Source: SABY01 sp964593705
GTDB lineage: Bacteria > Bacteroidota > Bacteroidia > Bacteroidales > 4484-276
DNA: 64,000 bases
Reading direction: 5' to 3'
Assembly: GCA_964593705.1 (NCBI GenBank)
Contig: CAZQIV010000002.1
Span: 76,766 to 140,765 of the forward strand
The notes under the pieces were generated by a model, which was not told the DNA's origin, ran no database searches, and was given only the letters and a program-made list of their open reading frames with translations. Shown piece by piece: positions 54,582 to 63,161 of this stretch (positions within the stretch are counted from its first letter, which is position 1; every line of letters starts with the position of its first letter). A program made the translations under genes and the position numbers.

Positions 54582-55088
54582 TTTCCGTAATCGTTATTCT
54601 TAAATCAAAAAATCATCAACTTTATTAACAAGCATTAACTAATGCTTTAAGTTCCTCAATGCCTCTTGCATGGCCAACATGTTCGACCTTTGCCTGGCAT
54701 CGGTTCCATATCCCCAATACAATGCAACAAAAGTCTTGAGATAAAAAAATAAAGTTTTATTTTTCCCAATTCATGCTTCTTTTCAATGAAAACAATATTT
54801 GAGGCCTGATAATCTTATCCTAAACGAAATTAACCTTAGTAGAAAACGTATTCCATCATAAAAAACCAACCTTATTACCTTATTCGAAAGACGCAGGTTT
54901 CCGTGAATAATAAGGAAATAAGGTTTGGGGTATCCCGGGGACATAATTACTCTACTAAGGTTTGGGATAAAAAAATAAGGTTTTTCTTTCCACAACATGA
55001 CTAATTCCAGCATGGATCAAAAAAACCTTATCCGTGCATCTCCCGAAAAATCGGGACAGGCTGTGGCTTTTTATACCAGCCTCACCGT
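54582..55088. other. Gene-free stretch between convergent genes, with nested inverted repeats
   Basis: No coding frame. A stem of AACCTTATTACCTTATT (54868-54884) and AATAAGGAAATAAGGTT (54909-54925) pairs at 16 of 17 positions, nested between AACCTTAGTAGA (54832-54843) and TCTACTAAGGTT (54951-54962). It lies between the stops of cheB and the second DUF4143 ATPase and may end transcription from both sides. Confidence 0.6.
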
Positions 55089-56471
55089 TTATTTTTGTAT
55101 ATCAAGCCCTGATATTTGTTTACTTTTTAAATTCCCTGCAAAATACAGGGGCAATGATATCAGCTTGTATTCAAGGGTTTTCATTACTCCTTTTACATTA
55201 ATGGTAGCTGAGAGTTTATTTCCTAACGAAGGTAAATCAAGATTAAAGCGAATCCCTGTATGCTCATTTTTTTCGGCCAAATAAACCTGTAAAGATTTCA
55301 GTGTACCTGTTTTCCCTGCTTTCACCTCAAGAGGATAAATTTTATTGCCCAACTGTAAAAGGTAATCTATTTCAGCGTTGGCATTTTTTGCTTCACGCGA
55401 CCAATAATAAAGTTTGGCATCTTCAAAATATTCAAAAGACGCAAGCAGTTCCTGCCCGATAAATTGTTCGGCAAGCGCCCCTTCAAAATCGCTAACTAAG
55501 TTACTGACATCCGAAAGCTTTATCCTTGATAAATTGCACATCAGGCCTATATCAAGAAAAACCGGTTTAAAGATGTCCTTGTCCACATATTGGGTGATAG
55601 GAACTTTGGAGGATTTGGTGCGACGCACCAAATGTATAATCCGGCTCAACTCCAGTTTTAGCATTGCTTCCTTCAAATTGGAAGAATGGACATTTTTATT
55701 GATATTGACATATTTAACCTTTTTGCCAACATTGTTTGCCGAATATTCAAGGCATTCATTCAGGTAATCCTGCTGTTTGCGTGTACCATACTTTGCAAAA
55801 TCATACTTGAACGAGGTCAATATTTCTGAATGTACCTTTTCCACTTCCATCAGGTTTTTTGTTTTAAGGTAAACATCCACCGCTTCAGGCATACCCCCAA
55901 TAAAAAAATACAGTCTTAAATATTCAGACAGCTTTTGATGCACGGCCTGGCTGAAAGGTTTTTCCAGGCTGTAATCATTTATATAGGCAATGAGTCCTTC
56001 CTGTTTATTGGCCAATAAAAACTCTTCAAAACAAAGCGGGTACATATAAGCAAATTCAACCCTGCCAACAGGCATCGAATAGGGCAATTCGTTTAGTGTA
56101 TGATCTAAAAGCGAGCCGGCCGTAATAACATGCAATCCCGGTATCTCTTCGTAAAAGTAGCGCAATGCAGCTATGGCTTCGGGCAATAGTTGTATTTCAT
56201 CAATAAAAAGCAAGGTTTCACCTTCAACAACCGGAACATTAAACAAAGCCGATATTTCGGTAACAATGAGTTGGGGATTTTTACTGCCGAAAATTGATTT
56301 TAAACTACTGTCCTGCTCGGGATTGATTTTTAAATAATACTTAAAGTTTTCCCTCCCAAATTTATCCACAAGATAGGTCTTGCCAACCTGTCGGGCACCT
56401 CTTATTATCATAGGTTTTCGCCTGGGGCTAATTTTCCATTCCTGAAAGTATGATTCAATAAAACGCTTCAT
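55089..56471 (-). CDS. AAA/DUF4143 ATPase with iterated upstream repeats
   Basis: A 460-residue P-loop ATPase, start at MKRFIESYFQEW. Walker A is G25-ARQVGKT (25-32), Walker B LLFIDEIQLLPEA, sensor HVITAGSLLDH; then helical SEYLRLYFFIGGMPEAVDVYL and the DUF4143 part with KPVFLDIGLM-type, FEGALAEQFIGQELLAS and AEIDYLLQLGNKIYPLEVKAG, which carries an E..D-x..E-x-K set like PD-(D/E)XK nucleases. It is distinct in length and sequence from the ATPase at 42916-44040. Three 18-bp repeats cover the region just upstream of its promoter. Role unknown. Confidence 0.9.
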   Translation of the reverse strand: MKRFIESYFQEWKISPRRKPMIIRGARQVGKTYLVDKFGRENFKYYLKINPEQDSSLKSIFGSKNPQLIVTEISALFNVPVVEGETLLFIDEIQLLPEAIAALRYFYEEIPGLHVITAGSLLDHTLNELPYSMPVGRVEFAYMYPLCFEEFLLANKQEGLIAYINDYSLEKPFSQAVHQKLSEYLRLYFFIGGMPEAVDVYLKTKNLMEVEKVHSEILTSFKYDFAKYGTRKQQDYLNECLEYSANNVGKKVKYVNINKNVHSSNLKEAMLKLELSRIIHLVRRTKSSKVPITQYVDKDIFKPVFLDIGLMCNLSRIKLSDVSNLVSDFEGALAEQFIGQELLASFEYFEDAKLYYWSREAKNANAEIDYLLQLGNKIYPLEVKAGKTGTLKSLQVYLAEKNEHTGIRFNLDLPSLGNKLSATINVKGVMKTLEYKLISLPLYFAGNLKSKQISGLDIQK

Positions 56472-56481
56472 GTTTTTTTTG

Positions 56482-56489
56482 CAAAGATA
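56482..56489 (-). promoter_or_regulatory. -7 box (TATCTTTG) of the second DUF4143 ATPase
   Basis: TAnnTTTG match 10 bp upstream of the ATG on the minus strand. The nearest 18-bp repeat begins 14 bp further upstream and would cover the -33 region. Confidence 0.5.
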
Positions 56490-56502
56490 CATTTAATTAT
56501 AA

Positions 56503-56586
56503 AACACCATTGGATTTTGGATGCCTATTTACAAAAACACCATTGGATTTTGGTTTGTTTACTGCAGTAACACCATTGGATTTTGG
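56503..56586. repeat. Three 18-bp direct repeats with exact 33-bp period
   Basis: AACACCATTGGATTTTGG occurs identically at 56503-56520, 56536-56553 and 56569-56586. The 15-bp spacers differ from each other. The set lies directly upstream of the ATPase promoter. A 33-bp period puts the copies on the same face of B-DNA (about three turns), as expected of operator or iteron arrays. Confidence 0.9.
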
Positions 56587-56634
56587 ATGTTTTTGAAGAA
56601 ATAATTGTGTTTAGTTATTTTCAATCATTTAATA

Positions 56635-56711
56635 AAAGATTCTTTGTTTTTCTCCCACCGATCCCTGTTTACTTCCCCTGCAAGTCTATCCACATCAACC
56701 TACAATGCCAG
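56635..56711 (-). pseudogene. Remnant of the antitoxin encoded at 58064-58267
   Basis: On the minus strand this reads AL*VDVDRLAGEVNRDRWEK and then NKESF, closely matching the antitoxin's ALQLDVDKLAGEVNRDWWEK tail, with a stop in place of Q. The nucleotide sequence is nearly the same as 58073-58148. Only the 3' third of the gene is present. The DNA after it (56712-56885) contains an open plus-strand stretch (GLVGIFPCEDIKVFNDFMTF and on) that I do not recognise. Confidence 0.75.
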
Positions 56712-56971
56712 GCTTTTCAGGGGCTTGTGGGTATCTTTCCGTGTGAGGACATTAAAGTCTTTAACGACTTTATGACCTTCATGCAAAAAACCATAGCAGG
56801 CTTAGCCAAAAAAGTGCTGATTTATTTTTGCGAAAAATTGATGGAAATAACCGGCACAACAAGTTGTCGGATCAGCCAACGATAACTTGACCTGTATCAG
56901 AAATGCCTACATCCTGAAACCATTTATTAAACGGATTCAGGAAAGTTTGTTAACCGGAAGGATTTTTTATG

Positions 56972-57385
56972 CTAACTAACGAAAGGATTTACAATTCTGA
57001 GTTTGCCTTCGATGAGTTGATCGTGGTGTAAATCTTCGGTGTAAAGTATTTTGCAATCAGCCTCCAGTGCCGAGGCCATGATGAGGGAGTCGTAATAGCT
57101 AAAACCATATTTTTGGTTTACATAAAGTGCCTGTGACACTTGTTTTATTTGAATTTCAGATATGAAAAAATTATTTATGCATGCTTCAATAATTGCTTTA
57201 CTTCGATCTCGATCATTTCCTTTTTTTATCAATACATTAAAAAGCTCACCTAATACCTGGGTGCTAAGAACTGCATACGAAAAACTTTGATCGATCAATT
57301 TTCTGGAAATAATTTTTCTGGGCTCATCAATTGCCTGAAAGTAATAAACCAAAATGTTGGTGTCAATAAAAGCCCTATCTTTCAT
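56972..57385 (-). CDS. PIN-domain toxin
   Basis: A 137-residue PIN ribonuclease, start at MKDRAFIDTNILVYYFQ (D8 is the first acid; the frame extends four residues further). STQVLGELFNVLIKK gives the second acid, YGFSYYDSLIMASALEADCKILYTEDLHHDQ the third and fourth. It overlaps the upstream antitoxin gene by 11 bp. VapC-like toxins cut structured RNAs. Confidence 0.92.
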   Translation of the reverse strand: MKDRAFIDTNILVYYFQAIDEPRKIISRKLIDQSFSYAVLSTQVLGELFNVLIKKGNDRDRSKAIIEACINNFFISEIQIKQVSQALYVNQKYGFSYYDSLIMASALEADCKILYTEDLHHDQLIEGKLRIVNPFVS

Positions 57386-57599
57386 TTGCTTCCTCACGGT
57401 TAAATTTGAAATCGTTAGGCAAACTTATCAAATGCTGGTCGGCAAATTGCTCGAATTTTTTTGCTCTTTCTTTAGCAGAATCCCTTTTTACTTTTTTTTG
57501 ATGCTGATATTTAAAAAGCAGAAACTCATAAAAGGTTTCCAGTTCCTTTCTGGCTTCAAGGGTAAGCAGGTCGATATTGATAAATGCTGAATGTTCCAT
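57375..57599 (-). CDS. Antitoxin of the PIN toxin at 56972-57385
   Basis: A 74-residue protein. LTLEARKELETFYEFLLFKYQHQKK is a helix typical of DUF2281-like antitoxins; the tail KFEQFADQHLISLPNDFKFN is the expected toxin-binding end. It overlaps the toxin gene, and its ATG is 21 bp from the stop of the next PIN toxin. Confidence 0.8.
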   Translation of the reverse strand: MEHSAFINIDLLTLEARKELETFYEFLLFKYQHQKKVKRDSAKERAKKFEQFADQHLISLPNDFKFNREEANER

Positions 57600-57620
57600 A
57601 CTAAATTGTTTTACACAAAA

Positions 57621-58067
57621 TTACTTTTCCAGTTTTAATCTCATATTAATCATTTCCTCGGTGGTTTTAACTCTATCATATCCCTTTGCTTTCAACCCTT
57701 TAATAAGAACTTTATCTCCAGTCCATAAATGTGAATGTTTGTACTCATTTAGCGCAACAAAGGCAATGTCGTTTAAATCAACATCTTTAACCAAATTATA
57801 TGCTTTTAGTTTTTCTATTTTAGGAATCAGTGCCTCATCAAACAGAGAAAGGTTTTTATAGATAATGTTTTGCGTTTCTAATAGTTCAGCATCATTTAAC
57901 TTTGAAATCTTCTTTAGCTTTTCAACGTGCTTGTCAATCTCAGTCAACAAAAAATTACAACTCCAAAATTGAAATATTTTATCTGATGTGAGTATCAAAT
58001 CACCAATAACACTATTGGTATTAAGAATAGCACTAAAAATGATATTCGTATCAACGACAATTATCAT
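57621..58067 (-). CDS. PIN-domain toxin, PhoH-like branch
   Basis: A 148-residue PIN protein starting at MIIVVDTNIIFSAIL (D6), which is the natural start because it overlaps the antitoxin stop by ATGA; the frame continues 11 residues upstream inside the antitoxin. The later acids are in LLTEIDKHVEKLKK and LVKDVDLNDIAFVALNEYKHSHLWTGDKVLIKGLKAKGY. The longer C-terminal half resembles PIN proteins of the COG1848/COG2402 kind rather than short VapC. Confidence 0.88.
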   Translation of the reverse strand: MIIVVDTNIIFSAILNTNSVIGDLILTSDKIFQFWSCNFLLTEIDKHVEKLKKISKLNDAELLETQNIIYKNLSLFDEALIPKIEKLKAYNLVKDVDLNDIAFVALNEYKHSHLWTGDKVLIKGLKAKGYDRVKTTEEMINMRLKLEK

Positions 58068-58267
58068 TTCAGGAAAGATTCTTTGTTTTTCTCCCACCAA
58101 TCCCTGTTTACTTCCCCTGCAAGTTTATCCACATCAAGCTGCAATGCCTGAGATTTTGAAGTAATTTCCTGATACCTGATATAATCAATAATCCTTTGAG
58201 CTCCGGCTAAGTCAATAGAACCGGGAATTCGAATCAGTATTTCTTTATCTGTCCTTTCAATTATCAT
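58064..58267 (-). CDS. Antitoxin of the PIN toxin at 57621-58067
   Basis: A 67-residue protein: IIERTDKEILIRIPGSIDLAGAQRIIDYIRYQEIT is a short beta-helix DNA-binding-like half, and VDKLAGEVNRDWWEKNKESF is the tail that would enter the toxin. A partial copy with a nonsense codon is at 56635-56711. Confidence 0.8.
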   Translation of the reverse strand: MIIERTDKEILIRIPGSIDLAGAQRIIDYIRYQEITSKSQALQLDVDKLAGEVNRDWWEKNKESFLK

Positions 58268-58292
58268 TGTGATAAGTTTAATACAAAAATAC

Positions 58293-58472
58293 TTTTTTTT
58301 CGATAAATTTGATATTACATTTCGGATTTTTCATTCCCCATTAAACCCTTCCCCACCAATTCTGTTAATTGCTTTACTTTTGCACTTTTATCAAAATAAT
58401 TTGAATACCATGAATTCAGAATCTAAACATCCGATATACGAAATCCTTAAATCCCGTATTCTGCTTATGGAT
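58293..58472 (+). repeat. Duplicate of the metH promoter, leader and first codons
   Basis: Aligns with 59300-59478: both contain GATAAA-TTGATATTACAT, AAACCCTTC/CC-CCACCAA, CTGTTAATTG, a TACTTTTGCACTTT promoter box, AATAATTTGAATAC and then the start codon. In the coding part 54 of the first 63 bases agree. The two copies flank mntA-hepT. Confidence 0.88.
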
Positions 58473-58493
58473 GATACCAAACCATGGTTTTGA
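58410..58493 (+). pseudogene. Truncated duplicate of the metH 5' end
   Basis: Twenty-seven codons: MNSESKHPIYEILKSRILLM then DDTKPWF and a stop. The first 21 residues match MetH (MTSEFKHPIYEILKSRIMLL) with a few changes; the rest does not. It has its own TACTTTTG box (58375-58382), so it may still be transcribed and could drive the genes downstream. Confidence 0.85.
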
Positions 58494-58530
58494 AATTGGA
58501 GTGTTTTAGAGATGCGGTATTATTTATTAT

Positions 58531-58538
58531 TACCTTTG
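58531..58538 (+). promoter_or_regulatory. -7 box (TACCTTTG) directly before mntA
   Basis: TAnnTTTG match ending only 4 bases before the mntA ATG at 58543. Transcription starting the usual few bases after this box would begin at or inside the start codon. Confidence 0.45.
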
Positions 58539-58542
58539 CAAC

Positions 58543-58866
58543 ATGGATATTATTCAACGAAATTTAAAACAAATACGGGAAATATGTCAACAGCACAAGG
58601 TTGACCGAATGTTTGTTTTTGGTTCAGTCCTAAGATCCGATTTTACGGAAAACAGCGATATCGATATTATGGTAAAATTTGATGCCTTTGATTTGTATTA
58701 CTATTTTGAGAATTTGCTTAGCCTAAAAGAAAGTCTGGAAAACGTTTTTAAACGAAAAGTTGATATTCTGGAAGAGCAAGCATTGAAAAACCCTTATTTA
58801 AAGAAATCCATTGATAATAATAAATTATTGATTTATGGAAGCGAAACACCAGAAATGGCTTTATGA
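58543..58866 (+). CDS. mntA: MntA-type nucleotidyltransferase antitoxin
   Basis: A 107-residue minimal nucleotidyltransferase with G27-S28-x10-D39-I-D41 (FVFGSVLRSDFTENSDIDIMV) and the third acid near VDILEEQAL. MntA antitoxins AMPylate the tyrosine of the partner HEPN toxin. The C-terminus overlaps hepT by 32 bp. Complete, in contrast to the widowed MNT at 22902-23222. Confidence 0.9.
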   Translation: MDIIQRNLKQIREICQQHKVDRMFVFGSVLRSDFTENSDIDIMVKFDAFDLYYYFENLLSLKESLENVFKRKVDILEEQALKNPYLKKSIDNNKLLIYGSETPEMAL

Positions 58867-59179
58867 TGTGAAGGTTTCTATTATGGAAATCGAGGGCTTT
58901 CTTGAAGAGCATGGAAAAACCTTTGAAACCTATAGAAGCAATCTGTTGTTGAAAAAAGCCATCGAGCGAAACCTGGAAATAATTGGAGAAGCCGTTAACC
59001 GCATTACGCGGGAATACCCGGAGATCAAAATTGAAAATGCCAGGAGTATCATTGGTTTGCGAAACTTTATTATACACTCGTACGACAATATTACTGATGA
59101 AACCATTTGGGCTATAATTATCAATCACCTCCCAAAATTAAAAACTGAAGTACTCGCACTTTTGGATTCAGCCCACTAA
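58835..59179 (+). CDS. hepT: HepT-type HEPN ribonuclease toxin
   Basis: A 114-residue HEPN protein of the DUF86/HepT kind. The catalytic and modification site RX4HXY is R76-NFII-H81-S-Y83 in GLRNFIIHSYDNI, the exact motif in which the tyrosine is AMPylated by MntA. AIERNLEIIGEAVNRI is the conserved middle helix. The toxin cuts RNA, for example tRNA. It overlaps mntA by 32 bp; the pair looks intact. Confidence 0.92.
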   Translation: MEAKHQKWLYDVKVSIMEIEGFLEEHGKTFETYRSNLLLKKAIERNLEIIGEAVNRITREYPEIKIENARSIIGLRNFIIHSYDNITDETIWAIIINHLPKLKTEVLALLDSAH

Positions 59180-59380
59180 TTCCACGCCTGAAAATTTTCA
59201 ACAAAACCCCCATCCGTGTCTATTCCGGGTTTGTAAACAAAGCCCGTGAAAATCCATTAAACTTTTTTTGCTTATATTTTTAGCAGGGTCTATTTTTGCT
59301 TTTTTTGATAAACTTGATATTACATCTCTAATATTCCAATCCCCATTTAAACCCTTCGCCACCAAATCTGTTAATTGATT

Positions 59381-59388
59381 TACTTTTG
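59381..59388 (+). promoter_or_regulatory. -7 box (TACTTTTG) of metH
   Basis: TAnnTTTG match 27 bp upstream of the chosen metH ATG, followed by CAC; the same box is present in the duplicated leader at 58375-58382. I recognise no SAM or cobalamin riboswitch in the leader. Confidence 0.5.
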
Positions 59389-59415
59389 CACTTTAATAAA
59401 AATAATTTGAATACT

Positions 59416-62400
59416 ATGACTTCTGAATTTAAACACCCGATATACGAAATCCTCAAATCCCGCATCATGCTTTTGGATGGCGCTATGGGAACCATGATCC
59501 AGCGCTACAAACTTAGCGAAGAAGATTTTCGTGGGGAACAGTTTAAAGACCATCCCACCGATTTGCAAGGCTGCAACGATTTGCTTTCCATAACCCAGCC
59601 CCATATTATCCGGGAAATTCATGAAGCCTATTTTGAAGCCGGGGCGGATATTGTCGAAACCAACACCTTCAACGGTACCAGCATCTCCATGGCCGATTAC
59701 CAAATGGAGCCCATGACTTATGCCATCAATAAAGCTTCCGCTGAAATTGCCAAAAAGGCTGCCGAAAAATATGCGAAGCTAACACCCAATAAGCCACGAT
59801 TTGTGGCCGGAGCCTTGGGCCCAACCAACAAAACAGCATCTATGTCGCCGGATGTGAACGACCCCGGTTTTCGAGCCATCACTTTTGATGAGCTTGCCGA
59901 ATCGTACCAGGAACAAGCCGAAGGGCTGATGGATGGCGGCGCTGACCTACTGCTTATCGAAACTATTTTCGACACCCTCAACGCCAAGGCCGCAATGTTT
60001 GCAGTCGAAAATGCCTTTGAGAAAAAAGGGAAACGGCTTCCGCTAATGATTTCAGGAACCATCACCGATGCCAGCGGAAGAACGCTTTCAGGACAAACCA
60101 CCGAAGCCTTTTTAACTTCGGTTGCTCATGGAAATTTGCTAAGCGTGGGACTGAACTGCGCCCTGGGTGCTAAAGAAATGCGCCCTTACCTCGCCGAGCT
60201 CTCCGCGAAAGCGCCCATGTTTGTAAGCGTGTATCCTAATGCCGGTTTGCCCAACCAGTTTGGCGAATACGATGAATCGCCACGAGCAATGGCAGCACAG
60301 CTCAAAGATTTTGTGGATAGCGGCTTTGCCAATATTATTGGTGGTTGCTGCGGCACCACACCCGAACACATTCGTGAATTTGAAAAAGTTGCAAAAGCAG
60401 GTAAACCAAGACAAATCCCCCTGATTGAACAACAAATGCGGCTGAGCGGGCTTGAACCATTGGCGATTTTCCCAGGCAGCAACTTTATTAATGTGGGCGA
60501 ACGCACAAACGTAAGCGGTTCACGCAAGTTTGCACGATTGATACGCGAGGAAAAATACGAAGATGCCCTCGCCATTGCCCGCGACCAGGTGGAAGGCGGG
60601 GCACAAATAATCGATGTGAATGTGGATGAAGCCATGCTGGATTCTGAAAAGGAAATGGTGACTTTTCTGCACATGATGATGTCGGAGCCCGATATTGCCA
60701 AACTGCCCATCATGATCGACTCCTCAAAGTGGAGCGTGATAGAGGGCGGGCTGAAATGCCTGCAGGGGAAAGCCATCGTAAATTCCATCAGCATGAAAGA
60801 GGGCGCGGACGAATTCATGCGGCAGGCACGACTGGTAAAAAAATATGGAGCTGCCGTAATTGTGATGGCCTTTGATGAAGATGGACAGGCCGCATCGTTA
60901 GAACGAAAAATTGAGATTTGCCAAAAGGCATATAATATTTTAACACGGGAAGTTGGGTTTCCTGCCGAAGACATTATTTTCGATCCCAATATTCTTACCG
61001 TGGCTACCGGAATAGAAGAACACAACAATTACGCGGTGGATTATCTTAATGCCACAAAGTGGATAAAGCAAAACCTACCCCATGCCAAAGTGAGCGGCGG
61101 GGTGAGCAACCTCTCGTTTTCATTTCGCGGCAACGATATGGTGCGCGAAGCCATGCACTCGGCCTTCCTGTTTCATGCCATCAAAGCAGGCATGGACATG
61201 GGCATTGTAAACCCCGGCATGTTGCAGATTTATGATGAAATTTCCAAAGATTTGCTTCAACTGGTTGAAGATGTAATTCTGAATCGCCGCAAGGATGCCA
61301 CCGATCGTTTGATTGCTTACGCTGATAAGGTGAAAGACAGCGGGAAGAAAGAAGAAAAACACGATGCCTGGCGCGATACTTCCGTGCAGGAACGCCTGAA
61401 ACATGCGCTGGTAAAAGGCATTGTTAAGTTTATTGAAGAAGATACCGAAGAAGCCCGATTGCAATACCCGCAGGCACTCAAGGTGATCGAACAACCCCTG
61501 ATGGCCGGCATGGACGTGGTAGGCAACCTGTTTGGCTCGGGCAAAATGTTTTTGCCCCAGGTGGTGAAAAGCGCCCGCGTAATGAAAAAAGCTGTAGCTG
61601 TACTCTTGCCCTACATCGAAGCCGAAAAAGCCGAAAGCGGCGCAAGCCACTCGGCCGGAAAAGTGCTGCTGGCCACCGTGAAAGGAGATGTACACGACAT
61701 CGGCAAAAACATCGTGGGCGTGGTGCTGGCCTGCAATAATTTTGAAGTAATTGATTTGGGTGTGATGGTGCGTGCCGAAAAAATCCTGCAAACTGCCATC
61801 GATGAAAAGGTGGATATTTTGGGACTCAGCGGCCTTATTACGCCTTCGCTCGAAGAAATGGTGCACGTGGCGCAGGAAATGACCCGCCGCAAAATGAACA
61901 TCCCCCTGCTTATTGGCGGTGCCACCACTTCCGAAATTCATACTGCCGTAAAAATTGCCCCTAACTATACCCACCCGGTGGTGCATGTACGCGATGCCTC
62001 GAAAAGCGTGGGCGTTACAGCCGCTTTGCTATCCAAAGATCAAAAAGAAAAATTTGCAGCCGAAGTCAGTGGGAAATATGCGGCTATGCGCGAAAAGTAT
62101 GAAAACAGTAAAATGGAAGGCAAATATGTTTCGCTTGATGAAGCACGTAAGAATAAAATTGAAATTGATTGGGAAAACAGCCCGGTGTATAAACCAACAT
62201 TTTTGGGGAATAAGTATTTTGAAAATTACGATCTTTCCGAAATCCGTGAATACATCGACTGGACTTTCTTTTTCCACTCCTGGCGCATCAATGGAAAATA
62301 CCCCGCGATTTTTGACGATCCTGTAAAAGGTGAAGAAGCAAAAAAAGTATTTGATGATGCCAATATTTTGTTGGATAAAATTATTAACGAAAAGCGTTTG

Positions 62401-63102
62401 CAGGCCAATGGTGTTATCGGGTTTTATCCGGCTACAGCCGATGGTGATACTGTGGAACTTTTTGCAGATGAAGATCGCGACAAGCTTATTACAAATTTTT
62501 GCTTTTTAAGAAATCAGCAGGAAAAACCTGCGGATACACCAAACCTTTCACTGGCCGATTTTGTCGCTCCCAAAGCCTCGGGCAAACAAGATTACATGGG
62601 CGGATTTGCAGTAACTGCCGGTATCGGTCTTGAAAAGTGGGTTGAGCAATATGAAGCCGACAATGACGATTACAACGCCATTATGATGAAGATTATGGCC
62701 GATCGCCTGGCCGAAGCCTTTGCCGAACTGCTGCATGTGAGAGCCCGCAAAGAATTCTGGGCTTATGCTCCCGATGAAAACTTATCGGTTGAAGAAACCC
62801 TCCGCGAAAATTACCAGGGCATCCGTCCGGCACCGGGCTACCCCGCCTGCCCCGAGCATTCCGAAAAACGCGTTTTGTTCGATTTGCTCCAGGCCGAAGA
62901 AAAATCCGGCATCATCCTCACCGAAAACTACGCCATGTATCCGGCGGCATCAGTCAGTGGCTACTATTTTGCCCATCCGCAATCGCAATATTTTAATTTG
63001 GGAAAAATCCTGAAAGACCAGGTGAAAGACTACGCCACACGTAAAAACCTTTTGGTGGAAGAAGTTGAGAGGCTACTGAATGTGAATTTGGGGTATCGGT
63101 AG
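59416..63102 (+). CDS. metH: Cobalamin-dependent methionine synthase
   Basis: A 1228-residue four-module enzyme that moves a methyl group from 5-methyl-THF to homocysteine through methylcobalamin. Homocysteine domain 1 to about 340 with zinc ligands C248, C311 and C312 (GLNCALGAKE; GGCCGTTPEH); folate-binding domain about 350-620 (FINVGERTNVSGS); cap and cobalamin domain about 650-890 with the cobalt ligand H760 in GDVHDIGKNIVGVVL; C-terminal reactivation domain from about 905 ending in PQSQYFNLGKI. H760 and the length are close to the E. coli enzyme, which supports the start at 59416 over the in-frame ATG 30 bases upstream (that one lies in the promoter region). Methyl donor comes from metF at 19895-20851. 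Confidence 0.97.
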   Translation: MTSEFKHPIYEILKSRIMLLDGAMGTMIQRYKLSEEDFRGEQFKDHPTDLQGCNDLLSITQPHIIREIHEAYFEAGADIVETNTFNGTSISMADYQMEPMTYAINKASAEIAKKAAEKYAKLTPNKPRFVAGALGPTNKTASMSPDVNDPGFRAITFDELAESYQEQAEGLMDGGADLLLIETIFDTLNAKAAMFAVENAFEKKGKRLPLMISGTITDASGRTLSGQTTEAFLTSVAHGNLLSVGLNCALGAKEMRPYLAELSAKAPMFVSVYPNAGLPNQFGEYDESPRAMAAQLKDFVDSGFANIIGGCCGTTPEHIREFEKVAKAGKPRQIPLIEQQMRLSGLEPLAIFPGSNFINVGERTNVSGSRKFARLIREEKYEDALAIARDQVEGGAQIIDVNVDEAMLDSEKEMVTFLHMMMSEPDIAKLPIMIDSSKWSVIEGGLKCLQGKAIVNSISMKEGADEFMRQARLVKKYGAAVIVMAFDEDGQAASLERKIEICQKAYNILTREVGFPAEDIIFDPNILTVATGIEEHNNYAVDYLNATKWIKQNLPHAKVSGGVSNLSFSFRGNDMVREAMHSAFLFHAIKAGMDMGIVNPGMLQIYDEISKDLLQLVEDVILNRRKDATDRLIAYADKVKDSGKKEEKHDAWRDTSVQERLKHALVKGIVKFIEEDTEEARLQYPQALKVIEQPLMAGMDVVGNLFGSGKMFLPQVVKSARVMKKAVAVLLPYIEAEKAESGASHSAGKVLLATVKGDVHDIGKNIVGVVLACNNFEVIDLGVMVRAEKILQTAIDEKVDILGLSGLITPSLEEMVHVAQEMTRRKMNIPLLIGGATTSEIHTAVKIAPNYTHPVVHVRDASKSVGVTAALLSKDQKEKFAAEVSGKYAAMREKYENSKMEGKYVSLDEARKNKIEIDWENSPVYKPTFLGNKYFENYDLSEIREYIDWTFFFHSWRINGKYPAIFDDPVKGEEAKKVFDDANILLDKIINEKRLQANGVIGFYPATADGDTVELFADEDRDKLITNFCFLRNQQEKPADTPNLSLADFVAPKASGKQDYMGGFAVTAGIGLEKWVEQYEADNDDYNAIMMKIMADRLAEAFAELLHVRARKEFWAYAPDENLSVEETLRENYQGIRPAPGYPACPEHSEKRVLFDLLQAEEKSGIILTENYAMYPAASVSGYYFAHPQSQYFNLGKILKDQVKDYATRKNLLVEEVERLLNVNLGYR

Positions 63103-63161
63103 GGGAAATTGTTAATTGTGTACTTTATTGTATATTTGAGGAAATTTATTATTATTAGACA

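Noticed and set aside
56503..56586. Three regularly spaced repeats as a minimal CRISPR array
   Set aside because: Repeats are 18 bp and spacers only 15 bp, below CRISPR norms, and no cas gene is nearby; the position just upstream of a promoter fits an operator array better.
59300..59415. SAM or cobalamin riboswitch in front of metH
   Set aside because: The leader after the promoter box is only about 20-27 bases and no riboswitch core was recognised upstream of it.
61120..61986. Long minus-strand open frame opposite metH (and similar ones at 60186-61028)
   Set aside because: They lie antisense to a clearly coding gene, have histidine/phenylalanine-rich or serine-rich low-complexity products, and show no family motif.
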